From Desulfocapsa sp. (GTDB lineage Bacteria; Desulfobacterota; Desulfobulbia; Desulfobulbales; Desulfocapsaceae), in assembly GCA_013792135.1 (NCBI GenBank), contig VMSP01000060.1, positions 1 to 62,673 on the forward strand: a stretch of DNA of 62,673 bases, given 5' to 3'. A program made the translations under genes and the position numbers. Under the pieces are notes generated by a model, which did not search any database, was not told the DNA's origin, and saw only the letters and a list, made by a program, of their open reading frames with translations. Of the stretch, positions 53,927 to 62,493 are shown in pieces (within the stretch, counting starts at the first letter, position 1; every line of letters begins with the position of its first letter).

Positions 53927-54634
53927 ATGTACGGAAATACAAATCAGATTACCTTGGCTCAGGCCCGGCAGGAGGCATCCACCATCTTCCTTGCCAAGGT
54001 CTTTAACTGGATGGCCATTGGCCTTGGGCTTACCGGTGTTGTTGCCTATCTTGCCGCTGAATCCGGAATTGCCATGCAGATTGCGTCCAGCCCTCTGTTC
54101 ATAATCCTGATCCTGGCTGAGTTGGGTATGGTCTTTTATCTTTCGGCGCGGGTGGACAAAATTCAGGCCTCCACGGCTACCGGACTTTTTCTCGGCTACG
54201 CTGTGCTGAATGGTTTGACCTTGTCCACCATCTTTCTGGCTTATACCCGATCATCCATTGCCGGGACCTTTTTTATTACGGCCGGGATGTTTGGCGCCAT
54301 GGCCGTTTACGGACTGGTGACCAAACGTGATCTCTCCGGTCTGGGATCTTTTCTCTTCATGGGCCTGATTGGCATTATCATTGCCTCGCTGGTCAACATG
54401 TTTATGCACAGTTCTGCCATGTCCTGGGTGATTTCCATGGCAGGTGTCTTGATCTTTACCGGACTTACGGCCTATGATGTGCAGAGGATCAAGACCATGG
54501 GCGAGCAGGGGATTATGACTCAGGGTGATGAAATGGTCAGGAAAGGGTCGATCATGGGTGCATTGGCCCTTTATCTTGATTTTATCAACCTTTTTCTCAT
54601 GTTGCTCAGATTCTTTGGGGGCAGCCGGGACTAA
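53927..54634 (+). CDS. Bax inhibitor-1 (BI-1/YccA) family membrane protein
   Basis: This 235-residue protein has seven hydrophobic segments, with the cytosolic N-terminus QARQEASTIFLAKVFNWMAI and the family pattern GLGLTGVVAYLAAESG. YAVLNGLTLSTIFLAYTRSS and GLTAYDVQRIKTMGEQG carry the conserved di-Asp/pH-sensor region of BsYetJ-like calcium-leak channels. The start at 53927 follows AAAAGGAGA; an upstream ATG at 53909 precedes that site. It is a single-gene unit with a terminator downstream. The physiological role in bacteria is not well defined. Confidence 0.93.
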   Translation: MYGNTNQITLAQARQEASTIFLAKVFNWMAIGLGLTGVVAYLAAESGIAMQIASSPLFIILILAELGMVFYLSARVDKIQASTATGLFLGYAVLNGLTLSTIFLAYTRSSIAGTFFITAGMFGAMAVYGLVTKRDLSGLGSFLFMGLIGIIIASLVNMFMHSSAMSWVISMAGVLIFTGLTAYDVQRIKTMGEQGIMTQGDEMVRKGSIMGALALYLDFINLFLMLLRFFGGSRD

Positions 54635-54660
54635 AAGGAATTGTTGTCGTCATTATTTAG

Positions 54661-54704
54661 AGAAAGGCATGTTCTGCACGGCGCGGGGCATGCCTTTCTT
54701 ATTT
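54661..54704 (+). terminator. Rho-independent terminator after the BI-1 gene
   Basis: AGAAAGGCATG (54661-54671) pairs exactly with CATGCCTTTCT (54689-54699) around a 17-nt GC-rich loop, followed by TATTT. The 11-bp stem and position 26 bp after the stop codon support termination; the U-tract is short. Confidence 0.72.
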
Positions 54705-54743
54705 CAGGATTTTTGATAAATCTTTACAGGGTAAAATCTTTTT

Positions 54744-55961
54744 ATGCATACAACATTTGCGGGAAAACGAATTGTTGTGGGAGTTACCGGCAGTATTGCC
54801 GCCTTTAAGGTTGCTGGTTGGGTGAGTTCTCTTACCAAAGAAGAGGCGCGGGTCGCTGTGATTATGACTGATTCGGCCTGTCGCTTTGTGGCTCCTCTTA
54901 CCTTTGCCGCCCTTTCCGGTGAGCGGGTGCACACCAGTTTGTTTGCACAGGAAGACGCAGAGGACATCCCCCATATCCAATTGGCACGGGAGGCTGATCT
55001 TCTTGTTATTGCCCCGGCTACGGCCCATACCATTTCCCGTCTGGCCCATGGCATGGCTGATGATTTGCTGGCCTGCACGGTGCTGGCCAGCAGGGCACAG
55101 GTGCTTGTCTGTCCTGCCATGAACAGCCAGATGTACAGTCATCCTGCCGTTCAGGAAAATATCGAAAAATTGAAGAGCTATGGCTACCAAGTTCTTATCC
55201 CTGAGAGTGGCCGTATGGCCTGCCGGGAAGAAGGGCCAGGTCGTCTGCCGGAATGGGAGCTGGCGCGGGAGGTTATGCTCCAGATCCTGGCTGTGCCTGA
55301 TCTGGCAGGCGAGAAAATTTTGATTACCGCCGGTCCTACCCGTGAACCCCTGGATCCGGCCAGATTCCTCAGTAACCGTTCATCAGGGAAGATGGGATAC
55401 AGCCTGGCCCGGACTGCCAGGAGGCGAGGGGCGGAGGTGACCCTGATTACTGGGCCTACGGCGCTTGCCTGCCTGCCGGGTGTGTGCTGCGTGGAGGTTG
55501 AAACAGCTCGCGAGATGCATGAGGCTGTATTTGCCCATTGTCATCAAGCGTCCGTGATTGTCAAGGCGGCTGCGGTGAGTGATTTTAGACCAGTTACGCC
55601 CTTTGCCGAGAAGGTAAAAAAAGAGCAGGCCGATCTGTTGCTGCCCCTGGAACAGACCACGGATATCTTAAAAGAACTTGGAAAACTGAAGAAGAAGGAT
55701 GGATTCCTGCTCGTCGGTTTTGCGGCTGAGAGCCATAATCACGTGGCAGAGGGAGAGAAAAAACTCAAGAAGAAAAATCTTGATCTGATTGCCATCAACG
55801 ATATCGGCTCTGCGGATACCGGATTTGCGGCGGATACCAATCAGGTGACCTTGCTGGATAATAATGGCGTCACTCCGTTACCTTTGGTCAGCAAGGAGCA
55901 GACGGCAGATCTGATATGGGATCATGTGGTGCAGATGCTGGAGAAAAGGAACAAGGAATAA
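54744..55961 (+). CDS. coaBC: Bifunctional phosphopantothenoylcysteine decarboxylase/synthase
   Basis: This 405-residue enzyme of coenzyme A synthesis has an N-terminal CoaC flavoprotein domain (1-185): GVTGSIAAFKVAGWV, the active-site His in EDIPHIQLAREADLLVIAPA, PAMNSQMY and the Cys lid GRMACREEGPGRLPE. The C-terminal CoaB domain (190-405) has ILITAGPTREPLDPARFLSN followed by RSSGKMGYSLA, KAAAVSDFRP, VGFAAES and the NDIGSADTGFAADTNQVTLL segment. CoaB joins cysteine to phosphopantothenate using CTP; CoaC decarboxylates the product. All key residues are present. The next gene converges. Confidence 0.97.
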   Translation: MHTTFAGKRIVVGVTGSIAAFKVAGWVSSLTKEEARVAVIMTDSACRFVAPLTFAALSGERVHTSLFAQEDAEDIPHIQLAREADLLVIAPATAHTISRLAHGMADDLLACTVLASRAQVLVCPAMNSQMYSHPAVQENIEKLKSYGYQVLIPESGRMACREEGPGRLPEWELAREVMLQILAVPDLAGEKILITAGPTREPLDPARFLSNRSSGKMGYSLARTARRRGAEVTLITGPTALACLPGVCCVEVETAREMHEAVFAHCHQASVIVKAAAVSDFRPVTPFAEKVKKEQADLLLPLEQTTDILKELGKLKKKDGFLLVGFAAESHNHVAEGEKKLKKKNLDLIAINDIGSADTGFAADTNQVTLLDNNGVTPLPLVSKEQTADLIWDHVVQMLEKRNKE

Positions 55962-55966
55962 CTGAT

Positions 55967-56033
55967 CTCGCGCCGAGACGCAGAGGCGCTGAGAGAGAAC
56001 TAGAACAATCCTTTCTCTGCGTATCTGCGCGAG
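55967..56033. repeat. Imperfect palindromic intergenic repeat
   Basis: CTCGCGCCGAGACGCAGAG (55967-55985) is nearly complementary to CTCTGCGTATCTGCGCGAG (56015-56033). The mismatches are CC against CA and G against T. The CGCAGAGACGCAGAG-type words resemble dispersed intergenic palindromes known from many bacterial genomes. It lies between the convergent coaBC and alcohol dehydrogenase genes and could serve as a bidirectional terminator. Its copy number cannot be assessed from one window. Confidence 0.65.
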
Positions 56034-56081
56034 AAAAAATTGTCATGACGTAATGATTTATACTTCTACCTCTTCGTATTA

Positions 56082-57242
56082 TCAACACCTGGCCAGAATG
56101 GTCTGGATTCGCTCACTGTCATAGTCCGGCATCCGCCAGACCCTGGCCAGGGCCACCGCGTTTTCGGCAATCTGCTGGATGTCTTGGTCCGGGATATTCA
56201 GGGCCGCAAGAGAGGTCGGGCTGTTGATCTTCTGAAACCATGCCTCCAGGGCATCGATCCCTTTCTGGGCACGCTCTTTGGTGCTGCCGCTCCTGAAATC
56301 AAAGACCCGTTCGGCAAACTGGGCAAAACGCTGGGGAATGTCTTGGCTCTGATGGCGCATCCATCCGGTGATGATGGCGGAGAGCCCGGCCCCGTGGGGA
56401 ACATTGTAGAGTGCGGAGAGGGAGTGTTCGATCAGGTGCATGGGGAAACCGACCTTGCCTAAGCCGGCCGCGGTCAGCCCGTTCAGGGCCAGGGTGGACG
56501 TCCACATGAGATCCGCACGTCCTTGATAGCTGCGCAGATCGGCAAGAACCCGATCACAGCTCTCCATGGCATTGATTATCAGTCCTTCCATGAAACGATC
56601 CTGAACAGGTGTGGCTGGGTCCTGGGTGGTGAAGTAGAATTCGAGGACATGGGCGATGGTATCCACCGCGCCATATGCGGTGTAGTCGGCAGGGACGGTA
56701 AAGGTCGCTTCCGGGTCGAGGATGGAGGTCTTGGGATAGAGCTTCTTGTTAGCGAAACCGAATTTCTGCATGGTCTCACCGTTGGTGATGACCATGCCGG
56801 AATTCATCTCGGAACCGGATGCGGCCAGGGTCAGGACGGTGGTCAGGGGCAGGGGTGCGGTGATGGACTTTTTGCCGGTAAAGAATTTCCACACATCATG
56901 GTCAACCATTGCTCCGGCGCAGATTGCCTTGGCCTCATCAATCACCGATCCGCCACCGATGGCGCAGACGACTTGGCATTTCTGGGTTTTGGCCAGCTCA
57001 ATGCCTTCCCGTACATGGCTGAGCAGGGGATTGGACTGAACTCCCGGATGCTCAACAATCTCGGCCCCGGATTTACGCAGAGAGTCGCTTACCTGCTGGT
57101 AGATCCCATTCCTTTTAATGGATCCGGAGCCATACACCAGCAGCACTTTGCTCCCAAAGGCAACGGTTTCAGGGCCGATGGCGGGAATGGTGCCTTTGCC
57201 GAAAAGGATCTTGGTCGGATTATGAAAGACGAAGTTCTGCAT
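56082..57242 (-). CDS. Iron-containing NAD(P)H-dependent alcohol dehydrogenase (YqhD/BDH type)
   Basis: This 386-residue protein begins MQNFVFHNPTKILFGKGTIP, the usual start of YqhD/butanol dehydrogenase proteins. It has VYGSGSIKRNGIYQQV, VCAIGGGSVIDEAKAI (nucleotide binding, GGGSxxD), TLAASGSEMNSGMVI, AVDTIAHVLEFYF (metal-binding D and H) and LIEHSLSALYNVPHGAGLSA (two further His ligands). It reduces aldehydes to alcohols. It lies 37 bp from rsmA on the same strand and probably shares its transcript, without an obvious functional link. Confidence 0.93.
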   Translation of the reverse strand: MQNFVFHNPTKILFGKGTIPAIGPETVAFGSKVLLVYGSGSIKRNGIYQQVSDSLRKSGAEIVEHPGVQSNPLLSHVREGIELAKTQKCQVVCAIGGGSVIDEAKAICAGAMVDHDVWKFFTGKKSITAPLPLTTVLTLAASGSEMNSGMVITNGETMQKFGFANKKLYPKTSILDPEATFTVPADYTAYGAVDTIAHVLEFYFTTQDPATPVQDRFMEGLIINAMESCDRVLADLRSYQGRADLMWTSTLALNGLTAAGLGKVGFPMHLIEHSLSALYNVPHGAGLSAIITGWMRHQSQDIPQRFAQFAERVFDFRSGSTKERAQKGIDALEAWFQKINSPTSLAALNIPDQDIQQIAENAVALARVWRMPDYDSERIQTILARC

Positions 57243-57279
57243 GCTGTTTTAAAGGTGAAAGATAAAAAGAAATGAAGGC

Positions 57280-58161
57280 CTATCCTGCAAATGCCAGGGT
57301 GAGTTGGACAAAATCCTCAAGGGTCAAATCTTCAGCCCTTGCTGAGGGTGCTATTCCAGCCTTGCGGATGGCGGCCTCGGTCAGTTGTTTGACGGTTGCC
57401 TTTTCCTGTTCGGGGACCATGGGGAGGATATTGGTGCTGCTCAGGGTGTTCAGTAGGGTTTTACGCCGCTGGCTGAAGGCTCCTCGGACGACGCGTTGGA
57501 GAAGTGAATAGTCGTATACAGGAAGGGCCCTGATCCGCTCGTCCTGACGATCAAAATCAATCCGGACCACCACCGAGTCTATTTTGGGACGGGGATGAAA
57601 TTCTGCGGGTTTCAGGGTCATTAATTTCTTCACTGTTGCGCAGGCGCTGAGCAGAACCGTTGGCACTCCATATTGTTTGCTCCCCGGTTGTGCTGTCAGC
57701 CGGTCCGCCACTTCCTTCTGCAGCATGATGGTTGCCCAGGCCATCTTTTCCTTATTTTCAATCAGTTTGAACAGAAAGGGATTGGAGATGGAATAGGGCA
57801 GATTGGCCATGATCTTAATCGGTCCCTGACACAGCTCGGAGAGCTCATGGAAATCAGCTTTCAATACATCCTGGTGGATGAGGGTAACATTCTCGGGCAG
57901 GTCTTCTTCTTCCTGATGAAACCTGATAATACCACTGTCGATTTCCAGGCCGATAACCTGTTTGGCTGTGAGGGCCAGTGGCCGGGTGAGGGCGCCTAAT
58001 CCAACACCCACCTCCAGAATGATTTCCTCGGTCGTTATCCTGCCTGCACGGACAATGGCTTCAGCTGTTCCCGCATGGACAAGGAAGTTTTGGCCAAATC
58101 GTTTTTTAGGGGTCAGGTGATGTTTTTCAAGGGATGATCTGGTGTTATGGGCTGCTGTCAT
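57280..58161 (-). CDS. rsmA: 16S rRNA dimethyladenosine transferase (KsgA)
   Basis: This 293-residue protein dimethylates A1518 and A1519 of 16S rRNA during small-subunit maturation. Motifs are KKRFGQNFLVH (N-terminal), ILEVGVGLGALTRPLA (SAM motif I), VIGLEIDSGI (motif II), ANLPYSISNPFLFKLIE (catalytic NLPY) and a C-terminal helical domain with FSQRRKTLLNTL. Lengths and order are normal. It lies 18 bp downstream of the YfcE-like gene on the same strand. Confidence 0.96.
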   Translation of the reverse strand: MTAAHNTRSSLEKHHLTPKKRFGQNFLVHAGTAEAIVRAGRITTEEIILEVGVGLGALTRPLALTAKQVIGLEIDSGIIRFHQEEEDLPENVTLIHQDVLKADFHELSELCQGPIKIMANLPYSISNPFLFKLIENKEKMAWATIMLQKEVADRLTAQPGSKQYGVPTVLLSACATVKKLMTLKPAEFHPRPKIDSVVVRIDFDRQDERIRALPVYDYSLLQRVVRGAFSQRRKTLLNTLSSTNILPMVPEQEKATVKQLTEAAIRKAGIAPSARAEDLTLEDFVQLTLAFAG

Positions 58162-58179
58162 TGAGGTACCATGATGATA

Positions 58180-58896
58180 TTAATTTAACTTTCGCCCTTG
58201 GCGAAACATGTCAGTATATATTTCCGGCAGATGCTGTTGTCGCAGAGCTGTCACCACATCCTCCACCGGGTATGGGATGCGTTGGAGAGAAACCTGGATA
58301 TCCTGTCCTGAGAGAGTCAGGGTGGCGCAACTGGCCTCTGGGTTCCCATCGAACATCCTGCCGGCACTTCCCGGGTTGATAAAATGAGTTCCCTGGATGT
58401 TTTTGTAGTAGGGGGAATGGGAATGGCCGGTGACAACGATCCGACAGTTAGTCAGTTGGCTGAGTTCCTGAAAACGGCTGTCCGGGGTCTGGGCAAAGAG
58501 CAGTTCTCTGGGGTGGTCAGGGCTGCCATGGAAGAGACCGATGGTGTAATCACCAAACTCTATTATCTGTGAGTTTCCCAAGGAAAGCAGGTGCTTTTTG
58601 CTCTCATCGTTCAAGGCCTGCACCGTTGAGCGGTACATGATGCGTTTTTCTTCATCGTGGGGCTTCTTAAAGTTCTTACCCTGGAGCAGGGTTATGACCT
58701 TATGGTCGGTATTCCCCAGGATGGAATATGCCTGTCTGTCTTGCAGCCACTGTAATGTTTCGTTCGGGAATGGGGCGTAGACTGTCGAGTCTCCACAGTT
58801 GCAAATGGCGTCAAAGGATTTATCTGTAAAGTAATGGTCAATGGCCATAAGGGCAGGAAGATTTCCATGGATATCTGACAGAAGAAGGATCCGCAT
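58180..58896 (-). CDS. Calcineurin-like metallophosphoesterase (YfcE family)
   Basis: This 238-residue protein has MRILLLSDIHGN (D-x-H), ICNCGDSTVY, SILGNTDH (GNxD/H), TVQALNDE, IGLFHGSPD, VVTGHSHSPYY (GH-x-H) and HFINPGSAGRM. These are the metal ligands of YfcE/YmdB-like phosphodiesterases. A C-terminal extension of about 35 residues (VEDVVTALRQQHLPEIYTDM) is longer than in E. coli YfcE. The substrate is unknown. Confidence 0.88.
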   Translation of the reverse strand: MRILLLSDIHGNLPALMAIDHYFTDKSFDAICNCGDSTVYAPFPNETLQWLQDRQAYSILGNTDHKVITLLQGKNFKKPHDEEKRIMYRSTVQALNDESKKHLLSLGNSQIIEFGDYTIGLFHGSPDHPRELLFAQTPDSRFQELSQLTNCRIVVTGHSHSPYYKNIQGTHFINPGSAGRMFDGNPEASCATLTLSGQDIQVSLQRIPYPVEDVVTALRQQHLPEIYTDMFRQGRKLN

Positions 58897-59108
58897 GACA
58901 AATGGCTGGTAGAGGTGGAAGTGACAGAATATATCTTTTGAGGCCCAATGGTAATTCTACACGTGAACGGAGAAACAGGAAACCTCTTTATTTTTAACTG
59001 GCATATTTAGTAGAATGGATGGTACCTTTATTTCGGTTGGAGAAATTTGTTGCCAAGGGAATGGAAGTAGCTGTTTATCAATGATTAAATAAACTAAAGA
59101 GAAAAAAT

Positions 59109-60293
59109 ATGGAAATTAAAGGGTTTAAGGCAGCGGCAGTTGCTGCCGGTATCAGATATGCAGACAGGTTGGACCTTGGTCTTATTGTCAGTGACTTGCC
59201 AGTTGTTACTGCCGGGGCTTTTACTACCAATCAGGTGAAGGCTGCGCCTGTTGTCCTTGATATGGAGCGGCTCAAAAAAGGAAAGGCTCAGGCTATTTTA
59301 GTTAATAGTGGCTGCGCCAATGCCTGCACTGGAGAAGCTGGAATGCAAGCCGCCCTTGCAGCCGGCAGTAGTACCGCATCGGCTCTTGGTATTCCCGATG
59401 AAATGGTGCAGGTCTCGTCCACCGGTGTTATCGGAGAGCAGTTGAATGTGGATGCCATAAAGAAAGCCATGCCAGGGCTTGTTGCGGGCCTGGCCCCAGA
59501 TAATTTTGAACAGGTTGCCAAGGCCATTATGACCACGGATACCGTTTCGAAAACGGCATACCGGACCGTTGTCATCGGTGAACAAGAGGTTCATCTCATG
59601 GGGATGGCCAAGGGGGCTGGGATGATTATGCCCAATATGGCCACCATGCTTGCCTTTGTGCTGACGGATGCCCAAATCAGTTTTCCACAACTCCATGGCG
59701 CCTTGATCAAGGGCGTGGAGCGCACTTTCAACCGGATTACCATTGATGGCGATACCAGCACCAATGATATGATCCTGATCATGGCCAATGGTACTGCCGG
59801 AAATCCCTGGATTGACGAAGACAGCCCGGCCAACCAGGAAATCTTTCAGGCGACCCTGATGGATCTGTTAAAGGATCTGGCCTTACAGATTGTCGCTGAC
59901 GGCGAGGGTGCCACCAAGTTTATTACTATCCGGGTATGTGGGGCCAGAGAGGAGCAGGATGGTGTACAGATTGCCAGAACTGTGGCTAATTCCAATCTCG
60001 TAAAAACTGCCTTTTTTGGCGAAGATGCGAACTGGGGCAGAATCATAGCCGCTATGGGACGTTCAGGGGTACGTATCTATCCGGAACGGGTGGATATTTC
60101 ATTCGGTGATGTGATGATTGTTAAGGACGGTTTGGGGCAGGGAAAAACAGCTGAAAGAGAGGCAACCGCAATCCTGAAAGAGAAGAATATTGTGGTGACT
60201 ATAGACCTGAAAGATGGAGTAGCATGTGCTGAGGTGTATACCTGTGATTTTTCAATTGATTATGTAAAGATTAATGCTGATTACCGGAGCTAA
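59109..60293 (+). CDS. argJ: Glutamate N-acetyltransferase / amino-acid N-acetyltransferase
   Basis: This 394-residue Ntn-type enzyme transfers acetyl from N-acetylornithine to glutamate in cyclic arginine synthesis. It has VTAGAFTTNQVKAAPV, VNSGCANACTGEAGMQAA, VSSTGVIGEQLN, MGMAKGAGMIMPNMATMLAF (autocleavage before Thr about residue 179), NRITIDGDTSTNDM and VADGEGATKF. Bifunctionality (also using acetyl-CoA) cannot be told from sequence. It stands alone; other arg genes are not in the window. Confidence 0.96.
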   Translation: MEIKGFKAAAVAAGIRYADRLDLGLIVSDLPVVTAGAFTTNQVKAAPVVLDMERLKKGKAQAILVNSGCANACTGEAGMQAALAAGSSTASALGIPDEMVQVSSTGVIGEQLNVDAIKKAMPGLVAGLAPDNFEQVAKAIMTTDTVSKTAYRTVVIGEQEVHLMGMAKGAGMIMPNMATMLAFVLTDAQISFPQLHGALIKGVERTFNRITIDGDTSTNDMILIMANGTAGNPWIDEDSPANQEIFQATLMDLLKDLALQIVADGEGATKFITIRVCGAREEQDGVQIARTVANSNLVKTAFFGEDANWGRIIAAMGRSGVRIYPERVDISFGDVMIVKDGLGQGKTAEREATAILKEKNIVVTIDLKDGVACAEVYTCDFSIDYVKINADYRS

Positions 60294-60747
60294 CGAAATC
60301 GCCGTTGCAGTGTTCAAGAGATTCTGTGAGTCTGGTGTCGACTTGTAAATAGATCTACTAATGTGTAGTTGTTCAGAGACCATCTTAAATTACAGTTTTG
60401 CTTAAATAGTTAAGATTGCCACTGGCTCCCTTCGGAAATATTTTTCAGAATCCTTGTTAAAAATATTGCAGCTGTGATTGAATGAATCAACGTTTGTTTT
60501 TATGATGAGGGGAATTAGGGAATAACCTAAAAGACAGTTCTTGATTAACTGGTTAAGGTTGGCACTGAAAGTAGAAGGTAGAGCAATTTGATGATATAAA
60601 GTTTATTGATATCATACATGGGGTGAATGATATCAGGTTAGAAGTGCAACTAACTGCCTGATCTTTTGAGCCGATGTAGATATCAAGAAACTAGATACTA
60701 ACTTTTTCGGTGGCATCAGACGGCGTAACCGTTTGGAGGTGAAAAAG
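60294..60747. other. Non-coding gap with repeated TGATATCA palindromes
   Basis: I see no gene or protein fragment in either strand. TGATATCA occurs at 60607-60614 and 60628-60635, centres 21 bp apart, and a related AGATATCA at 60678-60685. This could be an operator array for the next gene. Two loosely similar words (TAGTTAAGATTGCCACTG near 60406 and TGGTTAAGGTTGGCACTG near 60548) also recur. The gap ends in GGAGG (60735-60739), the ribosome site of the downstream GTG start. Confidence 0.5.
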
Positions 60748-61743
60748 GTGAAACAGATAGGTCATACGTGGATAGCACTTCGAGCGATTGGTCTGATTCA
60801 AGATGATCCTAAGACAAAAGATCTAGCGCGGATTCTTTCGCCATGGGCGAAGTATTCTTATATCGGTTGCTGGTTGCCAGATATGCAAAAGTTCAAAAAA
60901 GGGCACGGCATCATAGGTAATCACACCTTCAAGAACGCACCGTACACGGGCAACAATCAGTCCCGCTTTATTTTACCGAAACAGAAGCTGCTCGACGTTC
61001 TTGATCCCAACCTTGCATTACACGATTACATAAGCGCTATCTCAACACTCAACGAGTCTTGGTGGAATCAACCATACAAAGCAATTCAGAAAGATGGAGA
61101 ACACCTGCCAGATTGTCTTTCCTCCTTGTTCGACACAATTGCCGACATGCTTCTCCTTGGTGATCCCGAGCTTGACTCTCTTGTTCCTGGTTCTACCGGC
61201 TACGGTGATTATCTTGATCCTGCTTGTGCCTTGACTAAAGAACATGTTTCAACATTTTTCTTTATGCTGTCGCACTACATAGCCGATAGTTTCATGCCCT
61301 GTCATGCTGATAAACGGAAGCTGTCGGCGTTTGCGATGGATGGCGTTCACGAGGGTTGGGAGAAGCATTGGGATAAGCTGGTTGGCGCCTACTTCCAAAA
61401 GAATAGGCTTGAAAATACGAGTGACACTTCCACGCAGGTCATCGAAAAGGCGAAGGATTTGGACGCGATTCTCGGTTTGACGTTCAAGACTCCGTTGACC
61501 TGGCCGGACACGGACAATGACATCTGGGAGACGGCAATATTTTGGTGCCGTGCTTCGTTCGCTTTCTCATGCAATGTCTTTCCAATAGAGATGTATCCAT
61601 ATGATAGCCAGGAGCAGCCGCTGTTCAAAGAGTATTTTACAGATGTGAAGAAGTTGGCAGAATATGATCGTATTGTACTGCAATCGGCCGTATATGCGGT
61701 AGCGAGTACATGGAAGCAGATTTGGCGAAAATTCCAAGGTTGA
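60748..61743 (+). CDS. Zinc-dependent phospholipase C / P1-nuclease-like protein
   Basis: The 331 residues resemble the zinc-dependent PLC/S1-P1 nuclease fold. Near the N-terminus is GHTWIALRAIGLI, then YIGCWLPDMQKFKKGHGIIG with NHTFKN, the central HYIADSFMPCHADKRK and later VHEGWEKHWDKLVGAYF, giving the scattered His/Asp zinc ligands and helical spacing of the family. No signal peptide is visible, which is unusual for a secreted PLC. I chose GTG at 60748 because GGAGG lies eight bases upstream; a TTG at 60733 precedes the ribosome site. It lies between argJ and a mobile-element remnant and may be recently acquired. Confidence 0.65.
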   Translation: MKQIGHTWIALRAIGLIQDDPKTKDLARILSPWAKYSYIGCWLPDMQKFKKGHGIIGNHTFKNAPYTGNNQSRFILPKQKLLDVLDPNLALHDYISAISTLNESWWNQPYKAIQKDGEHLPDCLSSLFDTIADMLLLGDPELDSLVPGSTGYGDYLDPACALTKEHVSTFFFMLSHYIADSFMPCHADKRKLSAFAMDGVHEGWEKHWDKLVGAYFQKNRLENTSDTSTQVIEKAKDLDAILGLTFKTPLTWPDTDNDIWETAIFWCRASFAFSCNVFPIEMYPYDSQEQPLFKEYFTDVKKLAEYDRIVLQSAVYAVASTWKQIWRKFQG

Positions 61744-61789
61744 TGGGAACTCAGGCATTCTCTGAATGGAGATAACAGATAGCTACACC

Positions 61790-61905
61790 AAAGCGGGATA
61801 GGAAGGGGGGGGGGATCCCCCTCCCTCCCACACCACCCGGCATGTGGGTCCGCCACCGGGCCATTACCAAGAGCGTCGGACCGTAGTCGGACAAGCCAAT
61901 CAAAT
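61790..61905 (-). mobile_element. Probable group II intron remnant (region 3' of the reverse transcriptase ORF)
   Basis: On the minus strand this segment reads CCCGGTGGCGGACCCACATG followed by CCGGGTGGTGTGGGAGGGAG, then a G-rich run facing a run of C. That is the hairpin-plus-GGTGGTGTGGGAGG element normally found after the intron-encoded protein in bacterial group II introns. In translation it gives ADPHAGWCGREG. Neither the reverse transcriptase nor a convincing domain V is present, so it is a fragment. The nine-G run at 61806-61814 may also be a sequencing weak spot. Confidence 0.5.
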
Positions 61906-62133
61906 GGAATCATCTTGATTAACTTTGAAAATCCTATTTCTATCGTCGCGCCTAAGAACTTTTACGTGAACCGGTCGGCTCAAGCTGAGGATAGAGCATA
62001 ATGGGGAATTGTCTCTCTTGGCTTCAGGCCTTCGCTTCATCAAACATGAATCCACTACTATGCCTTCTACTGACTTCTGCCCAATCACCTCATGCATTAC
62101 TACAAGAAGCGCTCCCACTAAAAAAATAAGTAG
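61906..62133. other. Gap of unrecognised sequence between intron remnant and HU fragment
   Basis: No complete gene is visible. A minus-strand open frame over 61900-62139 includes MHEVIGQKSVEGIVVD, but it has no ribosome site and matches no family I recognise. It may be more of the decayed element or of sequence inserted into the HU gene. Confidence 0.4.
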
Positions 62134-62418
62134 GCGCAAAGTCGGACAGATCTCACCAGGTTAAACTTACTTGCGGTTACAGCTAAAGCATTGGCCAATG
62201 ATGAAAGTGTTACCCTCGTTGGGTTCGGATCTTTCTCAGTAGCTATGCGGGCAGCCCCTACAGTCAGAAATTCTCAAACCGGCAAAGAGGTGAAAGTTGT
62301 TGAGAAGAAGGTCGTGAAATTCAAAGTTGGTAAGACGCTGAAAGATTCAGTCTGTGTCAAAACAGCAAAGACTGGTTGTGGTTGTGGATGCTATAAGCCT
62401 ATGGTGAAGAAGAAATAA
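62134..62418 (+). pseudogene. 5'-truncated HU-family DNA-binding protein gene with Cys-rich tail
   Basis: The frame from 62134 reads LLAVTAKALANDESVTLVGF followed by GSFSVAMRAAPTVRNSQTGK. This covers the end of helix 2, the beta-saddle (VTLVGFGSFSV) and the R-N-P/S-Q-T-G-K DNA-binding arm of HU, then KVVKFKVGKTLKDSV. The normal first 30 residues (MTK-ELI-IA) are absent. A stop lies at 62131, and a residual KSDRSHQ in another frame hints at decay by frameshift. A TTG at 62191 could start only a crippled protein. Past the usual HU end the frame continues KTAKTGCGCGCYKPMVKKK, an unusual tail with four cysteines. The break lies next to the intron-like remnant. Confidence 0.75.
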
Positions 62419-62493
62419 CAGGTGCAGTTGACCTCATTTCGAGGTTTGGATAGAGCGAAACCTTTTCAAATCCAATCTGAATTACTACAAATA

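Noticed and set aside
56523-57275. 250-codon plus-strand frame opposite the alcohol dehydrogenase
   Set aside because: The opposite strand encodes all metal and NAD motifs of an iron alcohol dehydrogenase; the Gly/Asp-rich antisense product is a codon-bias shadow.
61900-62139. 79-codon minus-strand frame as a gene
   Set aside because: It has no ribosome site and no recognisable domain, and lies between two degraded elements.
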